Source of the DNA: Vibrio coralliilyticus
Lineage (GTDB): Bacteria > Pseudomonadota > Gammaproteobacteria > Enterobacterales > Vibrionaceae
Assembly: GCF_024449095.1 (NCBI RefSeq)
Contig: NZ_CP024627.1
Location: 1,054,001 to 1,118,000, forward strand
Direction of reading: 5' to 3'
DNA length: 64,000 bases
Shown here: one piece after another, positions 1-8,982 of the stretch
Layout of the letters: the number at the start of each line of letters is the position of its first letter
How positions within the stretch are numbered: the stretch's first letter is position 1
Translations under genes and position numbers: made by a program
Notes under the pieces: model-generated
What the model was told of the DNA's origin: nothing
Database searches by the model: none
What the model saw: only the letters and a program-made list of their open reading frames with translations

Positions 1-1
1 G

Positions 2-157
2 AGCAGTGAAGGTCATCGTTTCATTCGAGAGCAATTTGACATGAAAGAGATGACTAAGTTGATGGGTGTCGATTGGGAGTTAAATGGTGCTCAGCCTTAT
101 GTAAGAAACAGTGAAGCGTTAAAAAATCCTGATGCATACATTGGTATCTATTCTTAA
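2..157 (+). CDS. mcrB: McrB C-terminal end (partial, 5-methylcytosine restriction GTPase subunit)
   Basis: An open frame enters from the left edge and ends 51 residues later at a TAA that overlaps the ATG of the next gene (TAATG). The visible part contains REQFDMKEM and ends in DAYIGIYS. With so little sequence the identity is inferred mainly from context: a McrC-family gene follows with translational coupling, and McrB always lies directly before McrC. McrB is the AAA+ GTPase that recognises methylated DNA and drives translocation. The Walker motifs and DNA-binding domain lie outside the window, so whether the gene is intact cannot be judged. Confidence 0.6.
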   Translation, partial: SSEGHRFIREQFDMKEMTKLMGVDWELNGAQPYVRNSEALKNPDAYIGIYS

Positions 158-1482
158 TGCTTTCTAGAAAAGTTTATTCTCATATTACTATTCGAGAGTT
201 CGGCTTGTTGCTTAATGGTGGCGATAAGTCGAGCATTGATTGCCACTCAATACCACGCACAGCGTTTGAGTGGCTGATGGTCAACGGCCAAAGTAATAAC
301 CCAGAATCCGTTAATCTTGTAAGGGTAAAGAAGCACGGTAGTTTGATTGCTTTGCAAGTTATCAACTATGTCGGGGTTTTAGAGACCCCTTGTGGAACTC
401 GTGTTGAAATTCTTCCTAAAATATCAGAGAAGGAAGACAGCCAAGCTACCACGAAAGTACTTCTCAAGATGCTTTCAACGGTCCATAAGCTTAACTTGCA
501 GAGATTTGAAAGCTCTTCCCTGCAAACATTAAACAGGCCTTTATTTGAAGAATTGATTGGTTATTTCTTGAAAGAAGTTTCGGATGTACTTAAAAAGGGA
601 GTCCGCAGCCAATACAAAAGAGTTCAGGCTCGGAAGTCTTATCTCAAAGGTCAGCTACAAACTTCAAAGCAAATCAATCAAAGACCAGGTTGTCTCAATA
701 GCTTCCATATTTCTTACGATGAGTTTTCACCGGATAGAGCGGAAAATAGACTAATACGATCTGCGCTTAGTCAAGTGATAAAGTGGTCCAAAAATAGCGA
801 TAACTTGCGTTTAGGGAGTGAATTGCAGTTTGCGTTTGATGAGATCTCTTGCTCAACAAATTATGCATTGGATTTTCGTCAGTGGTCCAAGGAGCGCTCA
901 CTTATCCATTATTGGTCTGTGAAACCCTGGTGTGAGTTAATTTTGAGTTACCAATCACCAGTTTCACTATCAGGGGGGCATAATGGCATCTCGATGCTTT
1001 TCCCCATGGAGAGCCTATTTGAGCAATACGTAACAATCAGGCTCGGAAAATCGCTTTCTCATGAGCTCACGTTAAGAGCTCAAGCAAGCAGTTGTGCCCT
1101 AGTGACTCATAAGCCCCGTAGCGGAAAGTCTCAAGAGTGGTTTAGACTCAAGCCCGATATTGTTGTTAGGGATAAGACTTCGCATGAGCCGCTGTATGTG
1201 GCTGATACTAAGTGGAAACGAATTGACGAGAAGCAAGCCACGGCCAAGTATAAGTATGGTATTAGTCAACCGGACATGTATCAGATGTTTATATATGGTC
1301 AAAGTTATTTAGGTGGCTCAGGTGTGGTATATCTTATCTACCCAGCATACGAGAACTTTAATGAGCCTCTACCACCATTTAAATTTGACGAACGGCTGTC
1401 TGTAAGGGTTATTCCTTACGATCTCAGCAATGATGAATGCGATCTATTGAGTTCCGGTTCACCGGTATCACTTCTTCAATGA
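157..1482 (+). CDS. mcrC: McrC family protein, nuclease subunit of a McrBC-type restriction system
   Basis: A 441-residue protein with the architecture of McrC: an N-terminal region with beta-rich GTPase-contact segments (NYVGVLETPCGTRVEILPK) and a C-terminal PD-(D/E)xK nuclease fold. The catalytic signature is visible as LKPDIVVRD followed by ADTKWKRID, which supply the Asp and the D-x-K pair. Known role in the family: McrC stimulates McrB GTP hydrolysis and cuts methylated foreign DNA. The start overlaps the stop of the preceding McrB-like frame by one base, so the two are translationally coupled. The gene marks the right end of what may be a defence locus extending beyond the left edge of the window. 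Length is a little above that of E. coli McrC, as in many environmental homologues. Confidence 0.88.
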   Translation: MLSRKVYSHITIREFGLLLNGGDKSSIDCHSIPRTAFEWLMVNGQSNNPESVNLVRVKKHGSLIALQVINYVGVLETPCGTRVEILPKISEKEDSQATTKVLLKMLSTVHKLNLQRFESSSLQTLNRPLFEELIGYFLKEVSDVLKKGVRSQYKRVQARKSYLKGQLQTSKQINQRPGCLNSFHISYDEFSPDRAENRLIRSALSQVIKWSKNSDNLRLGSELQFAFDEISCSTNYALDFRQWSKERSLIHYWSVKPWCELILSYQSPVSLSGGHNGISMLFPMESLFEQYVTIRLGKSLSHELTLRAQASSCALVTHKPRSGKSQEWFRLKPDIVVRDKTSHEPLYVADTKWKRIDEKQATAKYKYGISQPDMYQMFIYGQSYLGGSGVVYLIYPAYENFNEPLPPFKFDERLSVRVIPYDLSNDECDLLSSGSPVSLLQ

Positions 1483-1539
1483 GGCCGTCAGATCAAGTCA
1501 TAACGCAATCTATCGGCCTAGCTCAAAAGGAGCATCAAT

Positions 1540-1863
1540 GTGATTGAAACAATGGTGTTTGTTGTTCTAGGTTTTTTTTACTTCTTTGTCGAGGGTAGTG
1601 AGACATCCTTAAAGGAAGCGCTTATTGCTATGGCATTGTATGGGATCTACCTGATTGTCTATCTGCTGATAGAGCCATTTCCCGCTATGACGTCTAAGTA
1701 TATGGGGCAACTTTACGGTTTGTTACCAGCGCTATCTTTTGGTGCCATATTGTTTCCGCATTTCAATCAGCATTCTCCTGAAATTGTCACCAAAGCTATT
1801 GGCTGGGTCGGATTGACGACAGCGTTTATTATTCTTTGTTATTTTAAGTGGTTAGTGTGGTGA
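1540..1863 (+). CDS. Small integral membrane protein of unknown function
   Basis: A 107-residue, strongly hydrophobic protein with three to four predicted membrane segments (about residues 2-16, 25-43, 58-73 and 85-104) and few charges. I chose the GTG at 1540 because an AAAGGAG ribosome-binding site ends seven bases upstream. An ATG two bases earlier is useless because a stop follows at once, and the next in-frame ATG (1552) would be too far from that site. It lies 57 bases after mcrC on the same strand and may be cotranscribed with it. I recognise no family. A link to the restriction system is possible from position only. Confidence 0.6.
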   Translation: MIETMVFVVLGFFYFFVEGSETSLKEALIAMALYGIYLIVYLLIEPFPAMTSKYMGQLYGLLPALSFGAILFPHFNQHSPEIVTKAIGWVGLTTAFIILCYFKWLVW

Positions 1864-2146
1864 GGACTGAATTACTGATAGGTGACTAATTAAATTATGA
1901 ATACCTTAAGTCAGTAATGCATGATTGGCTTTCTAATATGACCAACACGGACACACATCACCATAAGTGATTGCGGCATATATAACTCACGAGCTAATAC
2001 AGGTCGAGATGCCGAATTCGCTCTTACCTTCTGACCGTGTCATGAGCCGACTGATAAAACGATACAGTAAGAGCAAAATGGGTGTGGAATAAAACTCATC
2101 AGCGGCTAGATATCCCCTAAAGTCCAGAGCCCCCCCACACACATTG
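1864..2146. other. Intergenic, no gene seen
   Basis: Convergent space between the small membrane protein and the VOC protein. I found no convincing open frame or strong hairpin with a T-tract here. Confidence 0.5.
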
Positions 2147-2608
2147 TTAAGTGAGTTCGACCACGGGTAATGGGGCGCCTACTATCTTGTTGTCGGGTGA
2201 AAAAGGGAAAATAATTTCAATCGTGATACCGTTTGGATCGTCGAGAAAGATCTGATGCTCATTGATTTGCGGGATCACGCGTTCACGAAAAGGAATCTTC
2301 AGTTGCGTCAAGTGCTGCTGAGTTGATGCGAGGTGGTGCCCTTTGAATGAGATATGGTCTATGGCCCCTGAGCCTGATTGGCCTTCTTTGCCTCCTAAAT
2401 AATCCACCAGAGCTTTGGGAGTATGCCCAGCAGGGAGAGACACTAGATGTAAAATAGGGTGTCCATCATCGTTGTACATCCAAGCACCTGGAAAAGCAAA
2501 TTGAGGGCGAGGGCCGCGCTGCAGCCCAAGAGACTGTTCAAAGAACTGTATGGTTATATCTAGGTTAGAGGTTCTGATGGTAAAGTGATCGATGGCCTTT
2601 ATACGCAT
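2147..2608 (-). CDS. VOC superfamily (glyoxalase/dioxygenase-like) protein
   Basis: A 153-residue protein starting MRIKAIDHFTIRT, the typical opening of a vicinal-oxygen-chelate domain, with the second half-motif AIDHISFKG near residue 82 and a closing metal-ligand segment FLDDPNGITIEIIF near residue 125. Two beta-alpha-beta-beta-beta modules are evident. The conserved His residues (H8, H84) and the Glu near the C terminus fit a metal site. Members act as lyases, dioxygenases or drug-binding proteins, and the substrate cannot be told from sequence. It is a single gene in divergent orientation to the downstream old yellow enzyme gene. Confidence 0.8.
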   Translation of the reverse strand: MRIKAIDHFTIRTSNLDITIQFFEQSLGLQRGPRPQFAFPGAWMYNDDGHPILHLVSLPAGHTPKALVDYLGGKEGQSGSGAIDHISFKGHHLASTQQHLTQLKIPFRERVIPQINEHQIFLDDPNGITIEIIFPFSPDNKIVGAPLPVVELT

Positions 2609-3000
2609 ATGATTGCCTTGTGCCTGAAGGGAAACGTACTATTCACAATACGTGATCGGTGACGGCAAAGAGAAGGGCAGCCAACCTAAAAACACTTTTT
2701 ATCCAAACCGAATAGTCGATAACTTATCCTGCGACACACTAGTCATAGTTCTGTCGTACCCTGATATCTTGTCCACTATCACATCGGTTACAATGCCATG
2801 CTCTCCGCTTCTTGATCTTTAGTTGAGGCGGCTCACCCATTCAGCCCCTCATTCGTCATTATTTGGCTGAGCCGAATAGTTAATTCAAATTTCCCCTAAT
2901 TATCAAACTAGCTCTGATCAATATACTGACTCCATGATTATCAGGTCGACTGGAGTTCGTTAGCAATCATCCCAGTGACCGCGTCTTAACTGAGGAACCG
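2609..3000. other. Divergent intergenic region, no gene seen
   Basis: About 390 bases between the divergent VOC gene and the ene-reductase gene. It must hold the promoters of both. A GGCTCA/TGAGCC inverted repeat with a roughly 30-base loop lies near 2831-2873; this is too loose to name. No adjacent regulator gene (such as nemR) is present. Confidence 0.4.
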
Positions 3001-4095
3001 ATGATGAGCAAACTATTTGAACCGACGCAACTAAAGCAACTGGATCTGCAAAACCGTGTTGTAATGGCACCCATGACCCGAGCGCGCACCAGCCAGCCGG
3101 GTAATATACCTAACCCAATGATGGCAACTTATTACCAGCAACGCGCGACCGCGGGCTTAATTATCTCTGAAGCAACACAGATTTCTGACGATTCGCAAGG
3201 TTATTCTTTCACTCCGGGCGTATACACCGACGAACAAGTCGCGGGTTGGAAAACCGTGACTCAAGCCGCCAAACAACAAGGTGCTGTCATGTTTTGTCAG
3301 CTCTGGCATGTCGGTCGCGTATCGCACCCAAGTTTTCAAAACGGCGAGCAACCTATCGCGCCATCAGCTCTGAAGCCAGTAGATACTCAAGTGTGGATCG
3401 CCGACGAAAATGGCGATGGCAATATGGTGGATTGTGTCGAGCCAAGAGCCATGTCTCAGGCAGATATTGACCGAGTGGTGAGCGATTTTGCTTATGCGGC
3501 AAAGCGTGCGATTGAAGCGGGTTTCGATGGCGTTGAAATTCACGGCGGTAACGGTTACTTGATTGATCAGTTCCTGCGCACAAACTCCAATCACAGAACC
3601 GATCAATACGGCGGAACTCAGGCAAACCGTATCCGCTTTTTATTAGAGGTGGTCGATGCCGTTAGTGATGCCATCGGTGCTGATAAAGTCGGAGTGCGAC
3701 TGGCGCCTTTCATCACGTTTAAGGACATGAACTGCCCGGAGATTGTACCGACGATTTTAAAAGCGTCTAAGCAACTTCAAGCTCGTGATATTGCTTACTT
3801 ACATCTGTCGGAAGCTGACTGGGATGACGCGCCAGTGATTCCCGAAAGTTTCAGAGCTGAGCTGCGTGACTACTTCACCAATACCATTATTGTCGCGGGC
3901 AGCTACACCCAACAACGTGCGGAGATCGTACTCGAAAAAGGGTATGTAGATTTAGTCGCGTTTGGGCGTCCGTTTGTTTCTAACCCAGATTTGGTGGCAC
4001 GCCTAAAGCATCAACAGCCTCTGCAGGAGCTGGATGGTGCGACACTGTTTGGTGGTGATGAACGCGGGTATACCGATTACCCTACGTATGGCTAA
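3001..4095 (+). CDS. Old yellow enzyme family alkene reductase (NemA-like)
   Basis: A 364-residue FMN-dependent ene-reductase. Diagnostic features are the opening LFEPTQLKQLDLQNRVVMAP with the MTR motif, the H-x-x-N substrate-binding pair in HGGNGYL near residue 181 followed by the catalytic Tyr of that segment, and the FMN phosphate-binding end VAFGRPFVSNPDL. Family members reduce activated C=C bonds and nitro compounds with NAD(P)H (E. coli NemA, yeast OYE). Two consecutive ATG codons follow a GAGGA site; the second, at 3004, has the better spacing. It is followed after 50 bases by the YbhB-like gene and may share its transcript. The natural substrate is unknown. Confidence 0.9.
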   Translation: MMSKLFEPTQLKQLDLQNRVVMAPMTRARTSQPGNIPNPMMATYYQQRATAGLIISEATQISDDSQGYSFTPGVYTDEQVAGWKTVTQAAKQQGAVMFCQLWHVGRVSHPSFQNGEQPIAPSALKPVDTQVWIADENGDGNMVDCVEPRAMSQADIDRVVSDFAYAAKRAIEAGFDGVEIHGGNGYLIDQFLRTNSNHRTDQYGGTQANRIRFLLEVVDAVSDAIGADKVGVRLAPFITFKDMNCPEIVPTILKASKQLQARDIAYLHLSEADWDDAPVIPESFRAELRDYFTNTIIVAGSYTQQRAEIVLEKGYVDLVAFGRPFVSNPDLVARLKHQQPLQELDGATLFGGDERGYTDYPTYG

Positions 4096-4145
4096 AGGCA
4101 CTGGGCTCAAGCTGCTACTTTTAAACAAAACAGGAAAGGACAACA

Positions 4146-4679
4146 ATGAAAAAGATAGCTAAATCTTTACTGGCAGTCGGTATCCTAACGACGGGCTCTG
4201 TTCAGGCGTTTGAACTTATGAGCGAAGACGTTATTGAAGGCCATCCGATGCAGAAAACCTTTGAGTATCAGGGCTGGGGTTGTGATGGTGACAATTTGTC
4301 TCCTCAGCTGACATGGAAGGGAGCACCTGCTGGGACCAAGAGCTATGCAATCTCAGTGTATGATCCCGATGCACCGACAGGCAGTGGCTTCTGGCATTGG
4401 TTGGCATTTAACATTCCGGCTTCTGTTAATGCATTACCCCGCGGAGCAGACATTAACAAATTAGGTGGCACAGAATCTCGAATCGACTTTGGCACGACCG
4501 GCTATGGAGGTGCGTGCCCGCCCGTTGGAGATGGTATGCATCGCTACCAGTTTACTGTTTGGGCGCTTCCTACTGCCACCTTAGATCTTAATGCACAAAC
4601 GCCCGCAGCAGTAGTCGGGTTTACCTTAAATAGTGTGGCTTTAGGTAAAGCGACATTGACAGCGACCTATACGCGCTAG
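4146..4679 (+). CDS. Exported YbhB/YbcL family (PEBP-like) protein
   Basis: A 177-residue protein with an N-terminal Sec signal peptide (KKIAKS, hydrophobic core, cleavage after VQA near residue 22). The mature part carries phosphatidylethanolamine-binding-protein features: NLSPQLTWKGAPAGTKSYA, then DPDAPTGSGFWHW, then the C-terminal Y-G-G-x-C-P-P and HRYQFTVWAL blocks. An AGGAAAGGA site precedes the ATG. PEBP-like bacterial proteins bind small anionic ligands; no enzymatic role is settled. The signal peptide suggests the periplasm, unlike cytoplasmic YbhB and like periplasmic YbcL. A hairpin terminator lies about 110 bases downstream. Confidence 0.88.
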   Translation: MKKIAKSLLAVGILTTGSVQAFELMSEDVIEGHPMQKTFEYQGWGCDGDNLSPQLTWKGAPAGTKSYAISVYDPDAPTGSGFWHWLAFNIPASVNALPRGADINKLGGTESRIDFGTTGYGGACPPVGDGMHRYQFTVWALPTATLDLNAQTPAAVVGFTLNSVALGKATLTATYTR

Positions 4680-4791
4680 AGAGTACAAAGCTCAGATCGT
4701 GTTTCATCACTGCTTACTCAGATACAAGCAGCACCCGTGCTGATTAGTTAAGCCCGAAATGGACGGTTGAACGAGCCTACGAGGATGTCAG

Positions 4792-4824
4792 AATCCAAGT
4801 GTATTCGTGCACTTGGATTTTTAT
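4792..4824 (+). terminator. Rho-independent terminator after the YbhB-like gene
   Basis: Perfect ten-base-pair stem AATCCAAGTG/CACTTGGATT with an eight-base loop, followed by TTTTAT. It lies downstream of the rightward YbhB-like gene. Confidence 0.75.
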
Positions 4825-4937
4825 GTTGTTAAGACGAGGTCTAAACAGCGCTCTGGTCTGTCAGGCTTATGCCTACTTAAGGTAATAGGTGGGTGTTTTA
4901 AAGAGGCTGGAGTCATTACCATCCATTACTTCTTATC

Positions 4938-5336
4938 TCAACAACCTCCAATCACCAACTCGGTATACCCCGTTGTTTCATCCTGTTCTCTGGAAAAATT
5001 CAGGTTAGGGTACTTGTGAAGGATCAGTTCTGCTGTGGTGTCTATGATACTGTTTTCGAGAAGATGGCCGCCAATTACCTGACCTGCGCTATTTGCGACC
5101 GAAATGTGGATGTGTTGGTGATTTGGGGTCAGTGTCCCCATCACTGAAACAATTTCAAAAGGTTGGGTTAGCGTTATGGATTGTTCGGCGCCTGCGAGGC
5201 GAATGCTGATTTGTTGCAAACACCCTACACAGGATGCAATTGTTCCTGCCTGAATACTATGTTGTTTTACCAGAGACTGAATTTGCTTTTTTAGGTCTTG
5301 CCCTTTGGTGAGTCGAGTCGCAATAGGCTGAATCAT
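4938..5336 (-). CDS. PPC (DUF296) domain protein
   Basis: A 132-residue single-domain protein of the plant-and-prokaryote-conserved (PPC, DUF296) family. The diagnostic middle block reads VSVMGTLTP, then HIHISVANSAGQVIGGHL, then a final TAELIL strand; the H-x-H and G-G-H residues are the conserved putative metal-binding positions. In plants the fold is joined to an AT-hook. Bacterial stand-alone members are small trimeric proteins of unknown function, so calling them DNA-binding is not justified here. It is a single gene converging on the YbhB-like gene and separated from manA by a terminator. Confidence 0.87.
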   Translation of the reverse strand: MIQPIATRLTKGQDLKKQIQSLVKQHSIQAGTIASCVGCLQQISIRLAGAEQSITLTQPFEIVSVMGTLTPNHQHIHISVANSAGQVIGGHLLENSIIDTTAELILHKYPNLNFSREQDETTGYTELVIGGC

Positions 5337-5366
5337 AGAATATTCTCACGCGCTAAAAGTTTGTAA

Positions 5367-5395
5367 AATAAAAGGAGCAAATTGATTGCTCCTTT
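5367..5395 (-). terminator. Terminator of manA
   Basis: Ten-base-pair stem AAAGGAGCAA/TTGCTCCTTT with a five-base loop. On the minus strand it is followed by TTATTTTA, so it ends leftward transcripts from manA. Confidence 0.7.
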
Positions 5396-5431
5396 ACATT
5401 GTTTAATTTGTATCACTTCAAGCGTAAAAGC

Positions 5432-6616
5432 TTAATGCGCTCTTGCGACTGCACCTTGCGAGCTGACATTGATCGTTAGGGTTGATAGAGGGACGAAAGC
5501 GGACTGCCCTTTACTTAGAACTAAGGTATTGTCACCAGCTTGCAGTGTTACATCGTTATCGATGGCGAAGATGATCTCTGCTCGGCTCAACACCAATGTA
5601 TGATTTTCTGGCTGTTGGAGCACAGAGAATTTAAAGTCGTCGACAGGAACTGGAAAGCTTAGCTCGCAACCGTCTGTAATTGGTTGAGTCAAGATTTTGT
5701 TGTTATCCAGTGCTTCGAATTTACAACTATTGACCAGCTCTTCAACATCCATGTATTTAGGGGTTAAGCCTGCACGCAACACGTTATCAGAGTTAGCCAT
5801 GATTTCTAGACCTGTGCCTTTGATGTAGGCATGAGGAGTACCTGCATCTAAAAACATGGCTTCACCCGGCTGGAGCTCTAGTACATTCAACATCAACGGA
5901 GCAAGTAAGCCCACATCGTTCGGATATTGTTTGTTGAGTGCTAAAACCAGTGTTGCCAGTGGATCTTTACTATTTCCCGCCCAACTTAGCAGTGCATCAA
6001 GCGCTTTCGACTTCTTCTCGCCATCAAGCTCTAGTATCGCTTTAAAGAATTTCTGTAACCCTTGCGGAGAAAGGTCTGAACGAAATGCGTCAATATCGAA
6101 TTGCAGAACTTGCGCGTTGAGGGCGTCAAATAGCGCGATAATATCGTTAAAATCACGAAAACCATTCATCGCCATATAAGGTGTAAGAGCGTAAACCAAT
6201 TCCGGTTTATGGTTAGGGTCTTTGTAATTTCGGTTAGATGCCCCGCGGTCAATACCGGCTTTGTCTTCTCTCGCAAATCCTTCTTCAGCTTGTGCTTTGG
6301 ACGGGTGTACTTGGATGGACAGCGCTTGTGCGGCAGCTAGCACTTTAAACAGGAAAGGCAGCTCACCGAAGCGTTGATTTGTCTCTGCACCGATGGTTTG
6401 GTCTGGGTTTTGCTCTATGTAGTCAGAAAGCAGTACGGTTTTATTATCAACCTGGATCTTTGAGCAGCCGTTTGGGTGGGCGCCCATCCAAATTTCCGCT
6501 TGAGGCTGATGGTCAGGGTTGGCGATACCAAACAATGTATTGATCGAATCGTGGCTACCCCAAGGGTAGTTTTGAATAACGTTTTCCAATAGGAAAAATG
6601 GAGCAGAGTGAGACAT
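5432..6616 (-). CDS. manA: Mannose-6-phosphate isomerase, class I
   Basis: A 394-residue type I phosphomannose isomerase, close to the E. coli ManA length. It opens with ENVIQNYPWGSHDSI and contains the zinc and active-site block LSIQVHPSKAQAEEGFARE (Gln and His ligands), DPNHKPELVYAL (His and Glu ligands) and the distal YIKGTGLEIMANSDNVLRAGLT with the catalytic Arg. It interconverts fructose 6-phosphate and mannose 6-phosphate in the cytoplasm, feeding mannose catabolism and GDP-mannose synthesis. It is divergent from a ROK-family sugar kinase that probably supplies its substrates; the 165-base gap holds both promoters. Confidence 0.96.
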   Translation of the reverse strand: MSHSAPFFLLENVIQNYPWGSHDSINTLFGIANPDHQPQAEIWMGAHPNGCSKIQVDNKTVLLSDYIEQNPDQTIGAETNQRFGELPFLFKVLAAAQALSIQVHPSKAQAEEGFAREDKAGIDRGASNRNYKDPNHKPELVYALTPYMAMNGFRDFNDIIALFDALNAQVLQFDIDAFRSDLSPQGLQKFFKAILELDGEKKSKALDALLSWAGNSKDPLATLVLALNKQYPNDVGLLAPLMLNVLELQPGEAMFLDAGTPHAYIKGTGLEIMANSDNVLRAGLTPKYMDVEELVNSCKFEALDNNKILTQPITDGCELSFPVPVDDFKFSVLQQPENHTLVLSRAEIIFAIDNDVTLQAGDNTLVLSKGQSAFVPLSTLTINVSSQGAVARAH

Positions 6617-6781
6617 TCTTATACCTTACAAAAAATACCGCTAGCAAATGGCCAAAAAGTTCTCAGGCCTAAACTCGTCTAGTTTACAAACTTGCCAATA
6701 TCATGAGCAAGATAAAAGAGATAGGAGTGTGACTATGTCATGATGAAGTGAAATTTTAGCAGGACGATGACGAGGAAAACT

Positions 6782-7684
6782 ATGCTGGTAGGGCTGGATA
6801 TAGGTGGGACAAAAATAGAAGGTGTGGGGTTAGATAAAGAGACCTATGCAACGCTAATCAAGTATCGTGAGTCAACGGATACCAAAAGCTATCAAGGGTT
6901 TCTCCATTCAGTCCTCACTGTGATCAAACAAGTTGAGAAATATGGTGAGGTTGATTCGATTGGCATTGGTTGTTGTGGCTCGGTGGGTAACGATGGGCTG
7001 ATGCAAGGGGCGAATGTCACGGTGTTAAATGGTCAAGATTTCATTGGGGATTTGCGCAAGTTTATTGATGTTCCCGTTGCGCTCGCCAATGATGCTGATT
7101 GCCTTGCGCTGTCCGAGTTTAAAGATGGGGCAGCAAAACAGGCACAGAACTCCTGCGTCACTATGATTATTGGCACGGGCTGTGGTTCTGGCGTCATCAT
7201 CAATAATGGTTTAGTGACGGGTTTAAATAAGCTAGGCGGAGAGTTAGGACATAACCCATTGCCTGGATACGATAAGGAAAAAGACGGTCAACCAGTTGAG
7301 TGTTACTGCGGTTCGCTTAACTGTACTGAGTCATTTGTATCTGGTACTGGATTTAGTCGTTCATTTTCAGAGAAGTACTATCCTGCGGATTCGAAAAAAA
7401 TTATGGCTATGTATGCGCAAGGTAACCAAGATGCAAGACAGCATTTTGATCTCTACTGTGACCAACTAGCTCGCGTATGTGCTTCCATTGTCAATTTTAT
7501 CGACCCTGAAGTAATTGTTCTTGGAGGTGGGATGTCAAATGTTGATGCCGTGTATCCGCTTGTCAATGAAAAACTTAACCAGTATACGTTTAATAAATCA
7601 GCCAAAACGCGCATTGTGAAAAACGTTCATGGTGACTCGTCAGGTGTTCGCGGAGCAGCGTTCCTGCATTCGTTTGAACAATAA
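6782..7684 (+). CDS. mak: ROK-family sugar kinase, manno(fructo)kinase-like
   Basis: A 300-residue ROK kinase. The N-terminal phosphate loop GLDIGGTK, the NDADCLALSE catalytic Asp block (near residue 105), the ATP loop IIGTGCGSGV, the GHNPLP segment and the zinc motif C-x-C-G-x-x-x-C (CYCGSLNC) are all present, as is the C-terminal VIVLGGGMSN and HGDSSGVRGAA. This pattern resembles E. coli Mak, which phosphorylates fructose and mannose. NagK is the main alternative. Divergence from manA supports mannose or fructose use. I prefer the ATG at 6782, which has a GAGGA site six bases upstream and gives the usual short N terminus; an in-frame ATG lies at 6767. Confidence 0.82.
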   Translation: MLVGLDIGGTKIEGVGLDKETYATLIKYRESTDTKSYQGFLHSVLTVIKQVEKYGEVDSIGIGCCGSVGNDGLMQGANVTVLNGQDFIGDLRKFIDVPVALANDADCLALSEFKDGAAKQAQNSCVTMIIGTGCGSGVIINNGLVTGLNKLGGELGHNPLPGYDKEKDGQPVECYCGSLNCTESFVSGTGFSRSFSEKYYPADSKKIMAMYAQGNQDARQHFDLYCDQLARVCASIVNFIDPEVIVLGGGMSNVDAVYPLVNEKLNQYTFNKSAKTRIVKNVHGDSSGVRGAAFLHSFEQ

Positions 7685-7685
7685 A

Positions 7686-7991
7686 TCAGTTAATCGAATA
7701 GCTTTTTACGCTTGGGTTTGTCTGCTTGGGTTCCGATTGCGTTTGTTCATTGAGAGGAGCCCATTTTAACGCGCCGTTAGTTTCAAAATCATTGGCTTCG
7801 GTGCACTTCATGTAGTGTTCTCCGACCTGAAGTATCGCGCCTAATGAGTATCCTTGGTCTTGATAGTAACAAACCCGCTTGGCCGCTTCGCTTCCATCAA
7901 TGGCTATGACGGCTTTGCCGGGCGTCGTAATAACGTTTGCTGAAGCGGATGCTGATGCCAACAACAGCAAAGTGAATAGATTGATGCGCAT
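7686..7991 (-). CDS. DUF1496 family exported protein (YnjH-like)
   Basis: A 101-residue protein with a Sec signal peptide ending at about ASANV (residue 19). The mature part has the DUF1496 block VCYYQDQGYSLGAILQVGEHYMKC followed by NDFETNGALKW. Two conserved cysteines (in VCYY and MKCTE) could form a periplasmic disulfide. E. coli YnjH has the same core and unknown function. The C-terminal tail rich in Gln, Ser and Asn is not part of the domain. It converges on the ROK kinase gene, with one base between the stop codons. Confidence 0.82.
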   Translation of the reverse strand: MRINLFTLLLLASASASANVITTPGKAVIAIDGSEAAKRVCYYQDQGYSLGAILQVGEHYMKCTEANDFETNGALKWAPLNEQTQSEPKQTNPSVKSYSIN

Positions 7992-8088
7992 AAACTCTCC
8001 TTAGACGAAATCATAAGTTATAGGCGACCGATCCTTAGTCGCGATTAAGTCGTTACCGAGAAAAATGTGTGATTGTGTTTGTTTCTCT

Positions 8089-8982
8089 TTAGTCTCCATA
8101 TTTACGCTGATAACGAGGTAGCATACTTTCGTTCCCCAGTAAGCCACCTTGATGGACGTAAATGATCGTTTTATCAGGGTTCTCCGCAAACCAAGACCGT
8201 AAGCATTGCCACATCATTGGGTCGTAGAGTAAATCAAATTCAACGTCAGTTTGCTCCAAAAGTTTACGCCAGATTTCGTAATCTTGGCGATAAAGTTTGC
8301 CGAAATGATGTTTGTTTTCGAGTTCAAGGATATGTGGGAAATCGGTTTCGCCGAGCTGTTTAAATTGCTCGATAAGATACTCCTTACCTCCGACACATGG
8401 GCAAGTAATGACCTCGATATGATGCATTTTAAGAAATTGATGTAGGTATAAAGCGGTGGTGCCCGTTCCTGAAGGTAAGGCGACGGTAAACGTTTTACCT
8501 GTTTCAAAGCGAGTCCAAGACAATATTTCACGGGCAAGTTGTTCAACCCCCAATCGGGCATCGTTGGAGCGACCACCTTCTTCGACGACTAGGCAGGTGG
8601 AATCTGGCTGACGGACAGTTTTAATGAATTCAGTTGGGTGAAGGTTGAGTGCATTGACGGGGATGATGCTGGCACCAAGGTCTAGCGCACCACGATAATT
8701 ACCGATAGGTCTTTCAATTAACCATTGGGGGATATGATCTACGTAAAATTCCAATGACCAGCCCTTGATTGCACACAGTGCTGCTAATGAATAGAGTGAA
8801 TTGGCTTGTGCACTGCCATAGCTAATCAGCGTTTTTGTATTTGGGTAATCTCCTTCCAACAGTGTCATGAACTTGCGCGCTTTGTTACCACTGAAGTGGC
8901 TATGCAGCTGATCATCACGTTTTAGGTAAAAATCAATACCATCGAATTGATGCTGAGTGATTGGCGTGTCGCTAAGTTTCAT
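8089..8982 (-). CDS. PLP-dependent ACC deaminase/D-cysteine desulfhydrase family enzyme
   Basis: A fold-type II PLP enzyme of about 297 residues. LKRDDQLHSHFSGNKARKF holds the Schiff-base lysine in S-G-N-K, GSAQANSLYSLAALC is the substrate-binding turn, and ALPSGTGTTALYL is the phosphate-binding loop. The family covers 1-aminocyclopropane-1-carboxylate deaminases and D-cysteine desulfhydrases; the second activity is commoner in gammaproteobacteria and is my guess. I start at ATG 8982 because the family begins just before this point. An in-frame start at 9066 would add 28 residues encoded partly by a TGTC tandem repeat. No clear ribosome-binding site supports either start. Confidence 0.78.
   Translation of the reverse strand: MKLSDTPITQHQFDGIDFYLKRDDQLHSHFSGNKARKFMTLLEGDYPNTKTLISYGSAQANSLYSLAALCAIKGWSLEFYVDHIPQWLIERPIGNYRGALDLGASIIPVNALNLHPTEFIKTVRQPDSTCLVVEEGGRSNDARLGVEQLAREILSWTRFETGKTFTVALPSGTGTTALYLHQFLKMHHIEVITCPCVGGKEYLIEQFKQLGETDFPHILELENKHHFGKLYRQDYEIWRKLLEQTDVEFDLLYDPMMWQCLRSWFAENPDKTIIYVHQGGLLGNESMLPRYQRKYGD

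Noticed and set aside
2831..2873. GGCTCA/TGAGCC repeat as terminator or operator
   Set aside because: Loop about 30 bases and no T-tract; not convincing.
4807..5019. Rightward frame of 70 codons
   Set aside because: It starts inside the terminator hairpin after the YbhB-like gene, runs into the antisense of the PPC gene and has no ribosome-binding site or family features.
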